Part shown: piece by piece, positions 34,345 to 47,190 of the stretch
How the letters are laid out: every line of letters starts with the position of its first letter
Position numbering within the stretch: position 1 is the first letter of the stretch
From: Tetrastigma voinierianum
Lineage: Eukaryota > Streptophyta > Magnoliopsida > Vitales > Vitaceae
Reading direction: 5' to 3'
Assembly (NCBI GenBank): GCA_016808115.1
Contig: JAEQBH010002431.1
Span: 1-64,000 of the forward strand
DNA length: 64,000 nt
The notes under the pieces: model-generated
The model's database searches: none
Told to the model about the DNA's origin: nothing
What the model saw: the letters and a program-made list of their open reading frames with translations, nothing else
Program-made: the position numbers and the translations under genes

Positions 34345-34765
34345 TGATTTGTCCAGTAACAAGCTTTTCGGTTCCATTCCTTCAAGCATGTCCTTATTAT
34401 CATCTTTGGGTTATTTGAATCTATCGAATAACAATTTCTCCAATAAGATCCCTTTTATTGGGCAAATGTCAACTTTCCACCAGTCACCTTTGCTTTGGAA
34501 ATCAAATCTTTGGGCTCACTAGTCATAAAGTGCCAAGATGAAGGTACAGATAAAAGGAGAAGTGGTGTTGAGGACAAAATTGATTGTGGCTTTGTTGATC
34601 AATGGTTCCTATTTGAGCATTGGGTTGGGATTTGTTTATTGGGCATTTAGTTCCATATTTTGTGTTAGCGATAGGAGATCTTGGTGTGATGCATATTTTA
34701 ATTTTGTGGACAAAATTGTCAAGTAATACTCTTTAGAAAGAGTGACATGCCGAAATCATGCTTGA
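34345..34765 (+). pseudogene. RLP 3' exon: last LRRs, membrane helix, tail
   Basis: It resumes exactly where element 2 entered: DLSSNKLFGSIPSSMS, YLNLSNNNFSNKIPFIGQMS, a degraded NP-LCG segment, QDEGTDKRRSGVEDKIDCGF, then a membrane helix and RRSWCDAYFNFVDKIVK. Compared with the second copy (36719-37035) there is an extra C near 34608 (gttcctattt against gttctattt). It shifts the frame just before the helix, so helix and tail read only in another frame. The stop after KIVK truncates the normal tail. Confidence 0.85.
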
Positions 34766-36389
34766 GAGTAAACGTATTCCTTATGATTCCGCTGGGAGTG
34801 AATTTCACCTCTGCCTGCAGTGCGAGAACTAATGTGTAATTTGCCTCTAATTCTTAATTTTATTTGAGTGTGATGCCCCAAGAAAAGTGTCTTCGTTAGA
34901 TAAAGTTTGGGTTTTTAAGGTTATGGCCTTTTTAATTGCTATCCAAGAAGGAAAAAAAAACAATTTTCCCATTGTAATAGATTAATAAATGCCCACAAAA
35001 AATTGTTACTAAAAATCTTAGAAGAAAATTGCCATACAGTTTCAAAATCTCTTTAAAGAAAATATAGAAAGAAAATAACGAGGAAGTAGGAGGAAAATAA
35101 AAATAATGTTTAAGCAATAAATTAATTTTATATGTTTATTTATTGGAACTCATTTTATTTGGTTATCCTCTATTATATAAATTTAGAAATTTAAAAATAT
35201 GTAAAATTTTTAGAAATTTTTTTATCATAATTGTTTTGCTTTTATATTTTTCATTGTGAAACCAAAAGGAGCCTAATACTTCTGTGTAATGGTTGCTAAT
35301 TTTAAGCACTCAACATTGGATGCTAAGCATGCTCTTTTTATTGTTTTGTAAATCTTAAAAGATTTTCACTTGGATGGTTTATGTGCGATGTAATACAGCA
35401 CAATCGCGATCTGAACCTTATTTTGGTAAAATGAAATTAATTTGGGATGTGCGCATAAACGAGTTCTTGGTGCAATATCTCTGTATTATTAATTTGTATT
35501 GAGACCCATGAGTTGTTAATTTCACTTGTAATGTATGACTCACAGGTTTGGTGTTAATGTGTTTGAATCCCAAAAACCTTTGTTTTTTATTCTATTTCAT
35601 ATGTAGTTATAACTAATGTAAGGCTTTTGAAAAGAACCAATAACTTTGTTCATATTTATTTTATAATTTAGTTTATTAGCATCAACAACACCATGACATA
35701 GCAACTCATAGCTCCATGTTCAAGCGATGCTTAAACTTGGTAGTGGTAAAACCTTTGTAGAAAATGTCTAGTTACATGTTGTGCTATTGAACTGCAAAAC
35801 TTGGTAATTTTCTATTCCCGACTCCATAAAGTACAATTTAGCTTTGTAAAAAAGCTTAATCGATTAATCTCAAAAGCCTACATCACCAAAATCTGAGAAA
35901 TCTATCTTCAAACCGAGACATTAAGGAAAAAAAAAAAAAAATTAAATATCTGAAAAACTCATTTATGCAATCGATAAACCAAAGTTTCATCATAGTAACA
36001 ACTATTACCATTTGCTAAAAAACATCTGAAACGAACCTTAGTAAACATGTAGCAATTTTGTCTAGAAATAGTGCAAACATTCTCGAGCAAAAAGCCGAAA
36101 ATTGGAATCATGGAGATTCTAGTAATATGATAGCGAAAATTACAAAGTTTCTATTCAATTGCAGATTTCAAGACATTGGTTGCATTATATTTAGTAGAAA
36201 ATGTCTCCACCTTGACGGTTGCCTCCACCTTGACGGTTGCCTGTTCAATTACCTCCCTAATGAATTGATATTTTGACATCAATATGCTTTGACTTCTCAT
36301 TCAAAATTGGATTCTCATATAAAATCACACCATCATCTATCTTTACTTTAGTAAGAGCTAATAAGTTCATTAAAAATAAATTGAATTGA
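34766..36389. other. AT-rich intergenic sequence downstream of the RLP pseudogene
   Basis: No coding or transposon signature was recognised. There is a 14-base A run at about 35928-35941 and an 18-bp direct repeat, cctccaccttgacggttg, twice in a row at about 36205-36241. Confidence 0.5.
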
Positions 36390-36718
36390 AAAGAAATGAA
36401 TCATTTTGTTCTGAGCTTGAACCGGGACAAAGTGGACACGTGGTGCGACGTGTGCTAGTTAACAAACTTAAGTTAATTGGAATAAAAGGAGGGAAAAATG
36501 GAGAAAAGCCCATTTTTTGGGGCTGGATCCGGTAGTGAGAGGAGAAGAGAGGGTGTAGAGAGAGAAGCTCTGACTTCTCTCTAAGATCTACGGAGCTCGG
36601 GTGGTCGTCTCGCGTCGAGCAAAGACTTAAATTTGGAGTACTCGTCGAGGGTAACGCGTGGACACCGAAACCAGGAGTTTTCGTTAGATATTCGAGCGAA
36701 AAGTTTGGGAGGCCGTAT
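36390..36718 (+). repeat. LTR fragment abutting the second RLP 3' end
   Basis: 36540-36700 (gagagagaagctctgacttctctctaagatc..cggag, then cgcgtggac and ggagttt) matches the order of 44090-44220 and 54850-54965 in element 3's LTRs. It is plus-oriented and truncated at both ends. It ends where RLP sequence begins (cagatgtcaac). Confidence 0.55.
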
Positions 36719-37035
36719 GCAGATGTCAACTTACGAGGGGTTGGCTTTCTTTGTCAAATCTTTGTGAAACTCCACTAGTCGTAAAGTGCCAAGATGAAGA
36801 TTTATATAAAAGGTGAAGTGATGTTGAGTACAATATTGATGGTGGCTATGTTGATCAATGGTTCTATTTGAGCATTGGCTTGGGATTTGCTGTGGGCATT
36901 TTAGTTCCATATTTTGTGTTGGCAATGAGGAGATCTTGGTGTGATGCATATTTTGATTTTGTGGACAAAATTGTCAAATGGCTACTCTTTAGAAAAAGAG
37001 TCACCTATGCTAGAAATCATCCCCATAGGCAATAA
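36719..37035 (+). pseudogene. Second RLP copy, 3' end only
   Basis: It starts at QMSTY.. (equal to GQMSTF in copy 1) and encodes CQDEDLYKR, one in-frame stop, SDVEYNIDGGYVDQWFY, the membrane helix SIGLGFAVGILVPYFVLAM, RRSWCDAYFDFVDKIVKWLL and the basic tail FRKRVTYARNHPHRQ, then taa at 37033-37035. The helix and tail are intact, unlike copy 1. The LRR part is missing: an LTR fragment lies directly upstream. A tandem RLP duplication at this locus is the likely origin. Confidence 0.82.
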
Positions 37036-38680
37036 CTGTTGTTTGTAGATCTTTGTATGCTTTTATGATTCATTATAAGCTTTGAAAGTGAATTTCTTGT
37101 TTACGTAATAGGAAAGGAAACACTAGTATTCAAGGATGAGTATTCTATGGTATAACTTCTATTAGTTCGAAGGTATACTCTTAATTTATTCTCTATCTAT
37201 ATACGCATTATATGTTTTTTGTTTTCTTTCACGTTACTTTGAGGCATGAATATTTAAGCAAATCGACTCTACCAAAATGGATTCAAAATCGGAAAGTATG
37301 TTTCGGGACAAAGTCTATTGATTTATTATTTGGGTTTACTTGTGTTCAATTTTGCTTTGGCTTATAGAATAAAGTAAAGGTAAGGTCGGGATGGGAGTAA
37401 GAATATCAAGTTTGATCTTCTTACTTTTTGTGTTTTGAGTGTCAGGATAGAGTAGAACAAAAGATATCCAAAGATTGGTTGAGGGATCTGATCTTGTTGC
37501 TGTAGACTCTTTTATTATAGTCATTAGTCATACTTGGTTAGTGAAGAAAACACAATATGTTTTGCCAAGAAACTCATACAAACTTTTCTTCACTGAGAAG
37601 AAAAATGTAGCATTCAAAAGAAAAAGAACAAGTATTATAAAGAAGCACCTGGGAGGAGAGAAGAGTTTGAGTTTTTTTATGTCACTGCTGAGGATATTGA
37701 TGAAGACCTGTAAGATAATAATATGCATTACATCTCAATTAGAGGGACAACGATTATGGCATGCCATAAGTGGCCAAAACGAACGGTAACAAAGAAGTAG
37801 GAGGAGGGCTTCTCTTTGCAAGAGGCCCAACCTTAAGAGCCCAAACCATTCAAAATAATGTTAAGATTGGGTCCAATGCGAAGGCCCAAGATCAGGATCC
37901 ATATAATCCATGAAGACCGTGGCATCGTAGCTAGTCATGCATGGCCGACAATTATTCCAATAAAAACAAATTATCTTGCTGCTCTGATATAATTTAATGA
38001 TTAAAAGACTGGATTAGAAGTCTTGAGCTCGCTCATGTATCTCGTGATATAATTAAAAATAATAGTGCTTGTCTAGTCAGTGACGAACACTTGTAAAATC
38101 ACATATTAATTTAGAAGGTTGAAATTTTTTTAAATAAATCTCTATATTCAAATCTCATAGAAAGACGACTAAAAATCAAACTATATAAAGGGATTTTATA
38201 GTAAAGTAACTGTTGGAAGCTCACCAAACGCCGTTAATTTCTAACAAAGATAACAGGACCAAACAATAAATGAAATGCCTTGTTAAGGACCTATTTGACT
38301 TGTTCGCCATCAACCATCATATTATTCATGATTAGTGCTGCGGACTTTAACCTCTACTTTAGAGGGACCAAGCATGAAAATAGAGCACACAATCTTGTAG
38401 AAAGGAAAAAGAACCCCAAATATTATAACAATATCATCCAAAAAGGAAAAATAACTGAAAATGAGAGACGCTGTTGGATTAGAATAGTTTAGTTTTTAAT
38501 ATTCTCTGTTCTCAAATAAATTTATTTTATTACCTAATTTCAAAACCTTTATCTATAAATTTCAAAATCTATGCATATTTGCAGCAGCAATTTAGACAAA
38601 ATGCCCAAGGCTCAAGTCTCAACAAAAATGCCTCAGATCATCTTTAGCCATTAATTATTAAATGTTTCTGATGTATTCAG
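37036..38680. other. Intergenic sequence, no gene recognised
   Basis: 37036-37250 looks like the 3' flank of the RLP copy. A 104-codon plus ORF (37475-37789) and shorter ORFs match no family I know. There are no LTR ends. Confidence 0.45.
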
Positions 38681-38822
38681 GCTTGTGAAGAGGAATAGTA
38701 ATTCCAGAGTCTGTGTTGAAGAAACAGAAGAGGAATGAGAAACGGGCATTAGCAAAGAAGAAAGAGGTCAATGCGAAAAAGAAGAAGAATTCTGAGAATT
38801 GGAAGCTGATATATAGTAGAGG
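38681..38822 (+). pseudogene. RPL7: 60S ribosomal protein L7 N-terminal exon fragment
   Basis: From 38698 the plus strand reads VIPESVLKKQKRNEKRALAK, followed by KKEVNAKKKKNSENWKLIYS. This is the conserved N-terminus of eukaryotic RPL7 (PESVLKKxKRxExxA, then KKxNAENRKLIFxRA), a large-subunit protein. A T-rich tract ending ttcag precedes it at 38680, suggesting a genuine exon start. The upstream frame has a stop (tag at 38697), some substitutions hit conserved positions, and no later exon follows, so it is a stranded exon fragment and not a working gene. The intron-like upstream edge argues for a DNA-level copy and against a processed pseudogene. Confidence 0.72.
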
Positions 38823-40079
38823 AGCAGGGAACACTCATAGCTTCATCTCATATATATTTTTTTCTTTTTTTCTTTTTAACTGATAGAGGGACATATTTTT
38901 ATGCAGCTAAACTTCTATTCATTTAGACACTTAGGCCTAGATTTAGTTCATGAAAATTTTAAGCGCTCGAAAATTCGAATATGAAAATTTTGATGTATTA
39001 CAATCTTTAGTTTGTTTAAAATCGTTTACGTCACTTGATTTGGTTGAGAAAATATGATGTAGAAAATCACGTTTCATGTTTCTTACACAAAAATGAGTTG
39101 TAATCTATTTTTAAATGGGTTATATATATTCACAATCCGTGTTTTGGTGCGATGAGAAGAAAATCGAAGTGGAAGCGAAGAGGAAAAGAAGAAATGGACC
39201 TGAAGCCAGGTGTTTCGTTTTATCTGATCAGTAAATCCGGAGTGTTTTCGATTTATTAATAGAAAGCGTATGCGGAGTTTTACGTTAAACACAAAATATT
39301 AAATAGTGAGGTCGTTTCTTTGTTTTGAAATTTGTTTTAATACGATTAAATGGCCAAACGTGTTTATTTGATGTTTTAGTTTTGAATAAGAAAACAAAAT
39401 TTTCTACTTTCTGGCAGCTTGAGTATACCCGCTGGCTGCTTCTTGGCGGTTCGGTTAATACTTCCACGAGACCTCAGTGTGACAACAACGACTACTCTGT
39501 AACAATTTTCGAGTTTAAAACTACTCTTAAATGCTCGTTTACATTGTCACGGAAGGATCCGACCGGGATTAACCTAAATGGGCAGAGATGCTCAGGCACT
39601 CGATGGATATAGAAACTTTTTCTCAATGTCAGAATAAAATGTGGGTGACATTTCTGATCGGCTACATATCTTTAAATAATCTGCAGACGAGTGGTAAAAA
39701 ATTTTCTTTCTTTTTTTTTCAAACACTTGGATTTTGAAAAATGGAAGCGAGTTTCCCTACATTTTGGACTCCCAAATTTCAAATACACAATATAACTTTA
39801 TTAAAAACACTTCAATCTTTCAAATTTTGACTTAGTTTTAGGACTCTCGTGTCCACCACAGCTCTGATCAACTTCAATATATATACCATATACATTTATT
39901 CCTTTCAATCATCAAAACATTTAAGAACTTCTTCAATTCATACGATTTTATAAAAAATTTAAGGCTTAGTAGGACTTAATGAGCCACCTAAGTAGTTCCT
40001 TTTCAAAATATATCATTATATCTCGTATATACATAACCAAAGCTATTTGACATATAAAATATGCAGACTATTTGCTCTG
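38823..40079. other. Intergenic sequence, no gene recognised
   Basis: It holds AT-rich DNA and a 95-codon plus ORF at 39325-39612 that I cannot place in a family. No repeat structure was recognised. Confidence 0.4.
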
Positions 40080-40759
40080 ATCACGGTTATCGCGTCGTGC
40101 CATCGATGGCTCGACTCCTTTGTGCGGGAGGGGTACTCTAGGCCTTTTATCTTGGAGTCACGAAAATGTTTTGGAAGCGTATGGAAAGAATGAGGCTAAA
40201 AGAGCCCGGTGGTGTATTTTCATTATTGATCATTTCTAGTATATATCGAAATAATGCGTCTTATGATTAAAATCGAATTTTATGCCTTAAACTTTCTTTT
40301 CTTTTCGATATGTCTTATACAAAATCCATTTTATCTCATGTATTTATGCCTCAAACTTTCTTTCTTTCTTTCTTTTCGATGGACAGGAATAAACACAGAG
40401 CAGTTTAGAATGCTTGATGGTGAGGGACGATCTTGTCAGGTCGCAAATTCTGTTCTTGAGGAAACTCCGCTTTGCATAGAGGTTCAGTCAGCACCTTATC
40501 CGTGTAAGGATATTACTCCTAGACACCTAATGCCCTCCCTCGATTTAGTAACCTATAACTTTACCCTCTCTAAATCCTTACAAGCAAGGTACCTCGTAGA
40601 TATATCGATTATAACAGTCATAGGGGTTTAGGGTAACCATGTTCAAAAACATTTATTCAACATACATTTATAAATACATTTAAATCCTTTACTTCACATC
40701 ATTTAAACACATATGCATTCTTTACAGTTTAAAACTTTCATAATCTTTATGATGCATAC

Positions 40760-40799
<40 letters not shown>

Positions 40800-42258
40800 A
40801 TGCAAGATAAAACATTTCCTGTCTCCTTAACATTTATAAACTTTCAGTTTAACATTAAATCATTCACTTTTAAAACTTCGATTTTTCAAAATATCACCTT
40901 TTTCCTCCACAGTTCATAGCCTCCCGATCAGCTTGGCACAAAGTCGAATTCGTTTCTGAGTCGATAGTCCTTTTCACCTTTTTCAAGAAAACCACAACTA
41001 TACATTAATCATAACTTCCATTTTAATCCACCATACACATTCATTTAAAGCCAAATAAGACAAATTACCATAAGCACTAAAACCCACTCATTTGGCCAAC
41101 CTTTTCCAACAATATTTCTATAGACTTTATGACTCAAAAATTATTCAAGTGGCACAAAATTTATGAAACTCTCGGATCAGTCATTTTTATACTTATGTCC
41201 GATGGCGTCTAACAAATTTTGACTTAAAATTATACTCTAAAGCCCTGTGCACATAACCTGAGGGTTATTGTGTTTTACATCTAGATGTGACAGAAGATCT
41301 GCACATAAGCTCACTGACAAATTTTCACAGGCACTTTGGGATTACAATTTACTTGAACTTCACCAAGATAAATTTTCCTTAGAAGTCTCTTTAACCAAAA
41401 CTTGAATCACTCTGATCGGATCAAAAATAGGCAGTTATGGTAATCGACCAATGAGTGAACAAAACGAGGCATTTCTGTCTGCAAGAGGCTCTTAGGAAAA
41501 TGGCCAGAGCTCAATTCTAACCTTTTTTTCGCTCTGGCACTCCAATCCTGATGCATATACCCAATTCCAACATATCACACACAATTCCCTATCAAATCCT
41601 AACAATTCCCTCACTTTCTCTTTTTCAAAACCTAACTAATCCATTTCCTTCTCAGTGATATCAAAATCAGCACCATTAAACCTTAAATACCACCAATTTA
41701 ACATCCATACTAGAAAATTCAAGACATTAGACATAGAAAACATCAAACTAACTTTCCACCATTAAAACTTACTTGTTCTTGGTTTCCTTTGCTCATCTCG
41801 CTAACTTCAGAGCACATGAAGCGCTTGGAAAGGCTGAAGGGGAGGAAGAAAAAATCACATCTCACGCCTTGCTCCACCATTTTCTTCCCTTTCTCTCTTT
41901 TTCCTCTCTTTTCTCTCCTTTCTCCCTTTTTCCTTTCTCCTCGTAGACCCTAGCCTTTGAAGACCAAATAGATGTTTTGGCTTTTGTTTTCCTTTTATTA
42001 TACTAACATTTCTTTAATTTATAAATATAGCCCTCCTTCTTTTCAATTTTATGGTGTAACTTATGAAATTGTATTATGGCCCATCTCTACACTTCAATAA
42101 TCTTCATAATCCTTTTGCTAAATGACAATTGTGCCCTTGTTTTAATACATGATAGGTTTTCAGCTTTCATTTCTATACTATCATCTCAAAATCTTCTTGT
42201 GTGTGAATTAGGTGCTCTTATCGCACTGTGCTCGTATGCGCACTCTCTCGGGACGGGG
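40080..42258 (-). mobile_element. Antisense solo-LTR-like block (second LTR family)
   Basis: The inverse of this block matches the plus-strand insertion at 44511-47651: cgactcctttgtgcgggag, ccttatccgtgtaagg/taacctataactttaccctc, (TA)n with tgatgcaagataaaacattt, the CT-rich stretch at 41880-41945, and an LTR-type end cgggacggggtgt at about 42240-42252. A TATA-like ctatatttataaa lies on the minus strand at about 42018-42030. No internal domains are present and the boundaries are approximate. Confidence 0.62.
40765..40797. repeat. (TA)n microsatellite
   Basis: About 33 bases of TA dinucleotides lie within the antisense LTR. The plus copy has interrupted TA runs at the same place (46551-46640). 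Confidence 0.9.
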
Positions 42259-43614
42259 TGTTCTGAGTATCTCTTGTGGCTGTGTAGATGCCTATCAATC
42301 ATTCTATTTCACAGCTCTAGAAGCATTTTATCAAACACCTTCAGGGTATGCTTAAACTTTTTATTTCTGTTAATACCTTGCTGTGTAATGTGTTGGTTCT
42401 CTCATCTTCTTTGATTTTGAGAGAGTATGGAAAGTTGAACAAGCGGTGTCTTTTGAAAATTACCCATCCCAACAGGCTCGTGGAAAGAATGGATTAGATT
42501 TTTTGTGGTACTTTTGGCCTTCTCTTGTAGGGAAATTAATTTGATGTCTTTTGCTTGATCTATATATCAAATAATAAAGTTGGGGAATTCTTTGTTGAGT
42601 CTAAATATGAACAAAGTATTGAAAATTTAATTTGATTTTTGTTTTTTAGACTTTGATGGTAAATGATAACTTTGTACCTCTTAGAGGAATTTTAATACTA
42701 TCATCCATGGAAATGGTAAATGAGTGATTTTCTATTAGAGCTGTTGCATTCATAGTTGCATTTTCACATCATTTTCCATATGATATTGCAATAATATATA
42801 TATATATATATATAAACCCCCTATTTTTGTCTTCTAATAAAGGTTACTCGTTAGTGTCAAATGGACGGCATTGTTATGGTTTTTGAGCATATTTGTTAAA
42901 CATATTATAAATACCACTTATCATTTCATTGTCAAGTTTTGTTATTCTAAAACAAATGTTTTGTTAGAGTGACAGAACAAAAATGTTTGTTTCATTTCAA
43001 GCTACTTTTGTTTATTCTGTTCTAAATTGGATTTAATTTTATAAATATAACTTAATATTTAAGTGTATAGATTAATTCAATTCTTTAGTTTTTATTGTAT
43101 ATTTTATTTCTATTAGAATTAGTAGTGTCAGTATAATAGGGAAGGGTGTTTGGATTTGTGTTTTACAAGTTATTTTAATATCAAAAATTAAGTATTTTGG
43201 TTTTGATTTGGCCAAATTTCTGAAAATGCTTAATAAGTAAAATATATCAAGTTAAGCAAACTATTAGTTGCAGTCTTTTCTTTGTGTATTAATTATTATT
43301 TTTCTGAGATTATGCTACATCTACTCATATGTATCAAGTCTCATTTTTAGATTTTATTTTGCTTAAGATTTTTAAATAAAATTTTCACATTTAATCATAA
43401 ATGAATAAGATAGTAATAATACATTATATCTAATCAAAAGATTTCTTTTTTGATCTGAATGGAAACTTGATTTTATTTCTTATATGACATAATTTGAATG
43501 CGTGATTATTTGGATCCATTGTTTTATTTAAGACTGAATAATTCAGATGCTTATTTTTCCACCAAATAATATCAAACTATTTTGATGGAAAAAGGTTTAA
43601 TAATAAATTAAGCT
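42259..43614. other. AT-rich intergenic sequence
   Basis: No coding signal was found. A (TA)n run occupies 42793-42814. The region ends at element 3's target duplication, atctt (43615-43619). Confidence 0.5.
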
Positions 43615-46521
43615 ATCTTTGTATGTACAGAAATTGATTTATGGAAAAAAGTAATCGTAATTCGGTTCTAGTAATTCAGATATAAAAATCGAATTGTCTC
43701 TATAGATATCGGATAATAATGGTTGGCCAGATTTGGAATAATCTACATAATTCTATTTATACAGCCAAATTGGTGGAATTAGAACTGATCAAAGTGACCA
43801 TTTTTAGGCATCGCATTTTGGAACTATCGTAAAGCGATTTTCGATGAGTAGAAGTCACATATAACCACTCATGTCATAAGTGGTATGAGGAAGAGAAATG
43901 ATGAAAATGGATGTAGGATATTAGAATGTATTCTGGAAAAGAAATGTGAAATGGTCGTTTACATTCAATTAGATTAGAAAAAGACAAATTAGCCAATAAT
44001 GTTTGTCTTCCCCAATTTAAAAGCCAAAACCAAAAACGGGAGAATCGAGAAATGGAATGCATTAGGAGGGTGAGAGTGAAGGTTTAGAGTGAAGGTTAGA
44101 CTTCTCTCTAAAATATCGGAGATCGGCCAGGCGTAGAGCGAGTCTACCGGGACCAAAGCAAAGGCTGGCACTGCGCGGAGAGGACAACGCGTGGACCGCC
44201 ACAATTTAAGGAGTTTCAGCAAACTCAAGTAAGGTAGGGAGTTCTCCCTAGCAGGTTTGTCTTTGTTTAAGGTATGTTAATATGTTTGAGTTGAATGAGG
44301 TCGTGAGGCCAGTTTTGATGGTTAATCTTGGGCAAGGGGCAGTGAATTTTAAGTGCCATGTGGACGGTCTTGATTGTCCACGGGCTGCTAGTGCCATGGT
44401 GAAATGTGTTGCTATGAATGTATGCTTTTGATGTGTATGAAGTAGAATCGGACCCGAGAAATCTGAGTTCTAAAGGTGAGCCAGGTGATCGATGATTTCA
44501 GGGAATAATGTGAGTGTAAAACCGAACTGATTAGATGTTACTAATAGTAGTTTTTGAATAGATTTGAGGTCACAATGATAAAAACGGTGGCTTAGAATTT
44601 AGAGCGCTAGGACGATCATTTGGACATGATGTGGAATTTGAAATTATGGCAAGATACTAGAAATAGTGATGATTTTGCTTATTTATGTCAGGATGGAGGG
44701 GTTGAAAGGAATTTTAAAAATTTCAGTTCTATGACTTTAGCGATATTAGAGAGAATTGGATATTTAAGTGAATAGTGATTTCGGTTTGGAATTCGAGTAT
44801 ATGTTGAAATTTTCGAAGTGGGTAGAAAATCTGAAAATGTCGAATATATCGTAAGTACTTGGCGAAATAAGAGTAAAACGGTCTGTTTGGATAGTTTCGA
44901 ATTGATCGAGCGTGGTCGGGTTAATATCTGTATTGTCCCGGGATTAGATTTTAATGATTTTAAATCAGATTTCGGTGATTTGGACGCAAATTGGCTGTAA
45001 GAAGAATTTAGTTAGAATATTTATATTTCAAATTTAAATATGACGACCATAGAATATTTTTTGACATATAGTGATATAAGCAGTGAGCGAAACGGAGATA
45101 AAATCTACAGTATAATGGAATGTATTTAATTATCTTGCTTGATCAAATCTTTCTTAATGGCTAAGTTAGGATTTAAATAATGGGTAAATGACTTGGTCTC
45201 ATAAAAAAATGGACCTATGAGAGGCTTAGTTAAGGGGTAATTCCTTTACAATAACCAATTAGATTCTCTTTGACTTAGGAATTAATTTTGGAAGTTGGAA
45301 TTTAAAAAAGCAAAATTAGGGTTTAAGTCTCCAAAAATGAGGAGATCACGCTGTGAGGGAGAAAGGAGAAAGAGAGAAAGAAAGGGGAGAAAGGAGAAGA
45401 GGAAGAGAAGGAGAAATCGAGTTGGGGAGGTGAGATTTCTTTGTTTTGAGAACAGTGATCTTCAAGTGATAATCGGAGAGGAGCGAAGAAACTCAAGAGC
45501 AAGTAAGTTTTCATGGTGGGAAAGTTAGGGTTTGATGTTTCCATGTTTAATATCTTAAATTCTGGTATGGATGTTAAATTTATGGTATTTAAGGTTTAAT
45601 GGTGCGATTTAATATCAATTAGAAAACCATGGTTTAGGTTAGGGTTTGACAAAATCAAGTATGAGTAAGGGTTAGGGTTTGATAGTGAATTGTGTGTGTA
45701 TGTTGAAATGGGTATAATGCATCAGATTTAAGTGTTTAGAGTGAAAGAAAAAAAAATGGAAGAAACACATTTTGTCGATTTTGGGCCAGCGGAGTCTCAG
45801 TGCCGAAATGTCTGTTTTCTGTTTTGACCGAGTTTAATTATTTTAGTAGTAACGCTCAATTTTGATCCGATTTGAGTGATTTAAGTGGCTACGTAAAATA
45901 GACATGAGGAGCGCCATGTGCACTGAAAGAGTATCGCAAATTCTGATCAGTAGCCTAAATATTCCTCAAGTAGGACCTTAGTAGTGCAAATGATTCTGGT
46001 TCAGTTTTTAGACATAGTGCTTAGGATTATTATTTGGAGGTATTAAAAGTGAGTTTCGGTCTTTCCGTGAGTGGTGGTCGATTGGAGATAGAACCCACCT
46101 TAGCGCACTTAGCTTTAAATGAGTATAAGGACATATGATGTCAAAATATGAAGTCAAGACCTCAGGAAAAATACTATTAATAATTTATTCCCCAGAAAAA
46201 TCGGTAAAATGGTAGATTGGCATGAAAATGCTTTAGTTTGGATGATCCAGATTAGTTGATTCCAATTCAATAAATAGATTCCTAGAGGAATGGAATATGA
46301 ATGAGTGTTTATAATTGGATTAAATAATTATGGTTAATGTGTAATTGTGATTTTCTTGGAAAGGTGAGAAAAGGACTATCGGACGGGAGCGGAGACCTCA
46401 GCGGGAAGCGCGGGATTGGCGGTGAAGCTGTGGTAAAAAATGATATTTTGAAAATTGAGTTTTAAAAATGAATGAGTTAATCTTAAACTGAAAGTTTAAT
46501 GGAAATGTTTATGTAATGCTA

Positions 46522-46662
46522 AGGCATATGGAAATGTTTTATCTTGCATCAATATATATTTATATATATATGAAATATATATGCATATGTTAAGGGAAAT
46601 GTTTTATCTTGCATCAATATATATTTATATGTATATGAAATATGTATGCATATGTTCAGGTA
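46522..46662. repeat. Direct repeat (2 x about 70 bp) in the inserted LTR
   Basis: ggaaatgttttatcttgcat, followed by TA-rich sequence and atatgcatatgtt, occurs twice in direct succession with few differences. Confidence 0.8.
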
Positions 46663-47069
46663 TTATGAAAGTTAAAAAAAAAAATGTGTAAAGAATGCAT
46701 ATGTGTTTTAATGATAAAGTAAATGATTTAAATGGATTTATAAACGAATTTTGATAAATGTTTTGCTGATGGTTACCACAACCTATATGACATTATGGTG
46801 ATATCGGTAGAAATTTTAGCGTGTAAGGATTTGGAGGGTAAAAGTTATAGGTTACCCCTATGTGAGGAGGAAATGGGTGTTTAGAGTAATATCCTTACAC
46901 GATAGTGCTATGGTGGAACCTATCTGGCGTGAGTTTCTCATGACTTGTCAGTGGTTATGGTAGAGTCATGAGTGTCCTCGCGTGAGTGCCGGAATGTTAG
47001 TGTGTTTATTCCCCAGGTTCCATCGAGAAGAAAGAAATAAAAGAAAGAAAGTTCTGCATCAAATATTAA

Positions 47070-47190
47070 GGCATAAATGGATTTTAAATGTATAGCGTGT
47101 ATTACTTTGATATATCTCGAAAATGTTATCTTAAGGCATAAATGGATTTTTAAATGTATAAGTATGTATTACTTTATTATATCTGAAAAT
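47070..47190. repeat. Direct repeat (2 x about 62 bp) in the inserted LTR
   Basis: aaggcataaatggatttt..gtgtattacttt..atatct.gaaaatgttat occurs twice in tandem. The antisense copy shows a corresponding doubled segment near 40270-40370, so the duplication predates the split of the two copies. Confidence 0.75.

Larger units (their letters stand above)
1135..34765 (+). pseudogene. LRR receptor-like protein (EIX/Cf-type RLP) pseudogene, split by retrotransposons
   Basis: This entry joins the dispersed pieces of one gene: 1135-1223, 4152-4370, 4991-5785, 25003-25387 and 34345-34765. In order they encode LRR modules (GSIP, NNRLSG, LDLSYNNLSG, GQIPTWIG), the non-LRR island with its RLIVITKG motif, the last LRRs (DLSSNKLFGSIP), an acidic QDEG segment, a membrane helix and a short basic tail (RRSWCDAYF). 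This is the domain order of plant cell-surface RLPs, which sense ligands in the apoplast and signal through SOBIR1/BAK1-type kinases. The signal peptide and the first LRRs would lie left of the window. Many frameshifts, in-frame stops and about 30 kb of inserted retrotransposon make it a pseudogene. The product class is secure; the ligand and exact orthologue are unknown. Confidence 0.88.

Noticed and set aside
39325..39612. 95-codon plus-strand ORF as a small gene
   Set aside because: It has no recognisable domain, start context or neighbouring exon; the length is within chance for this AT content.
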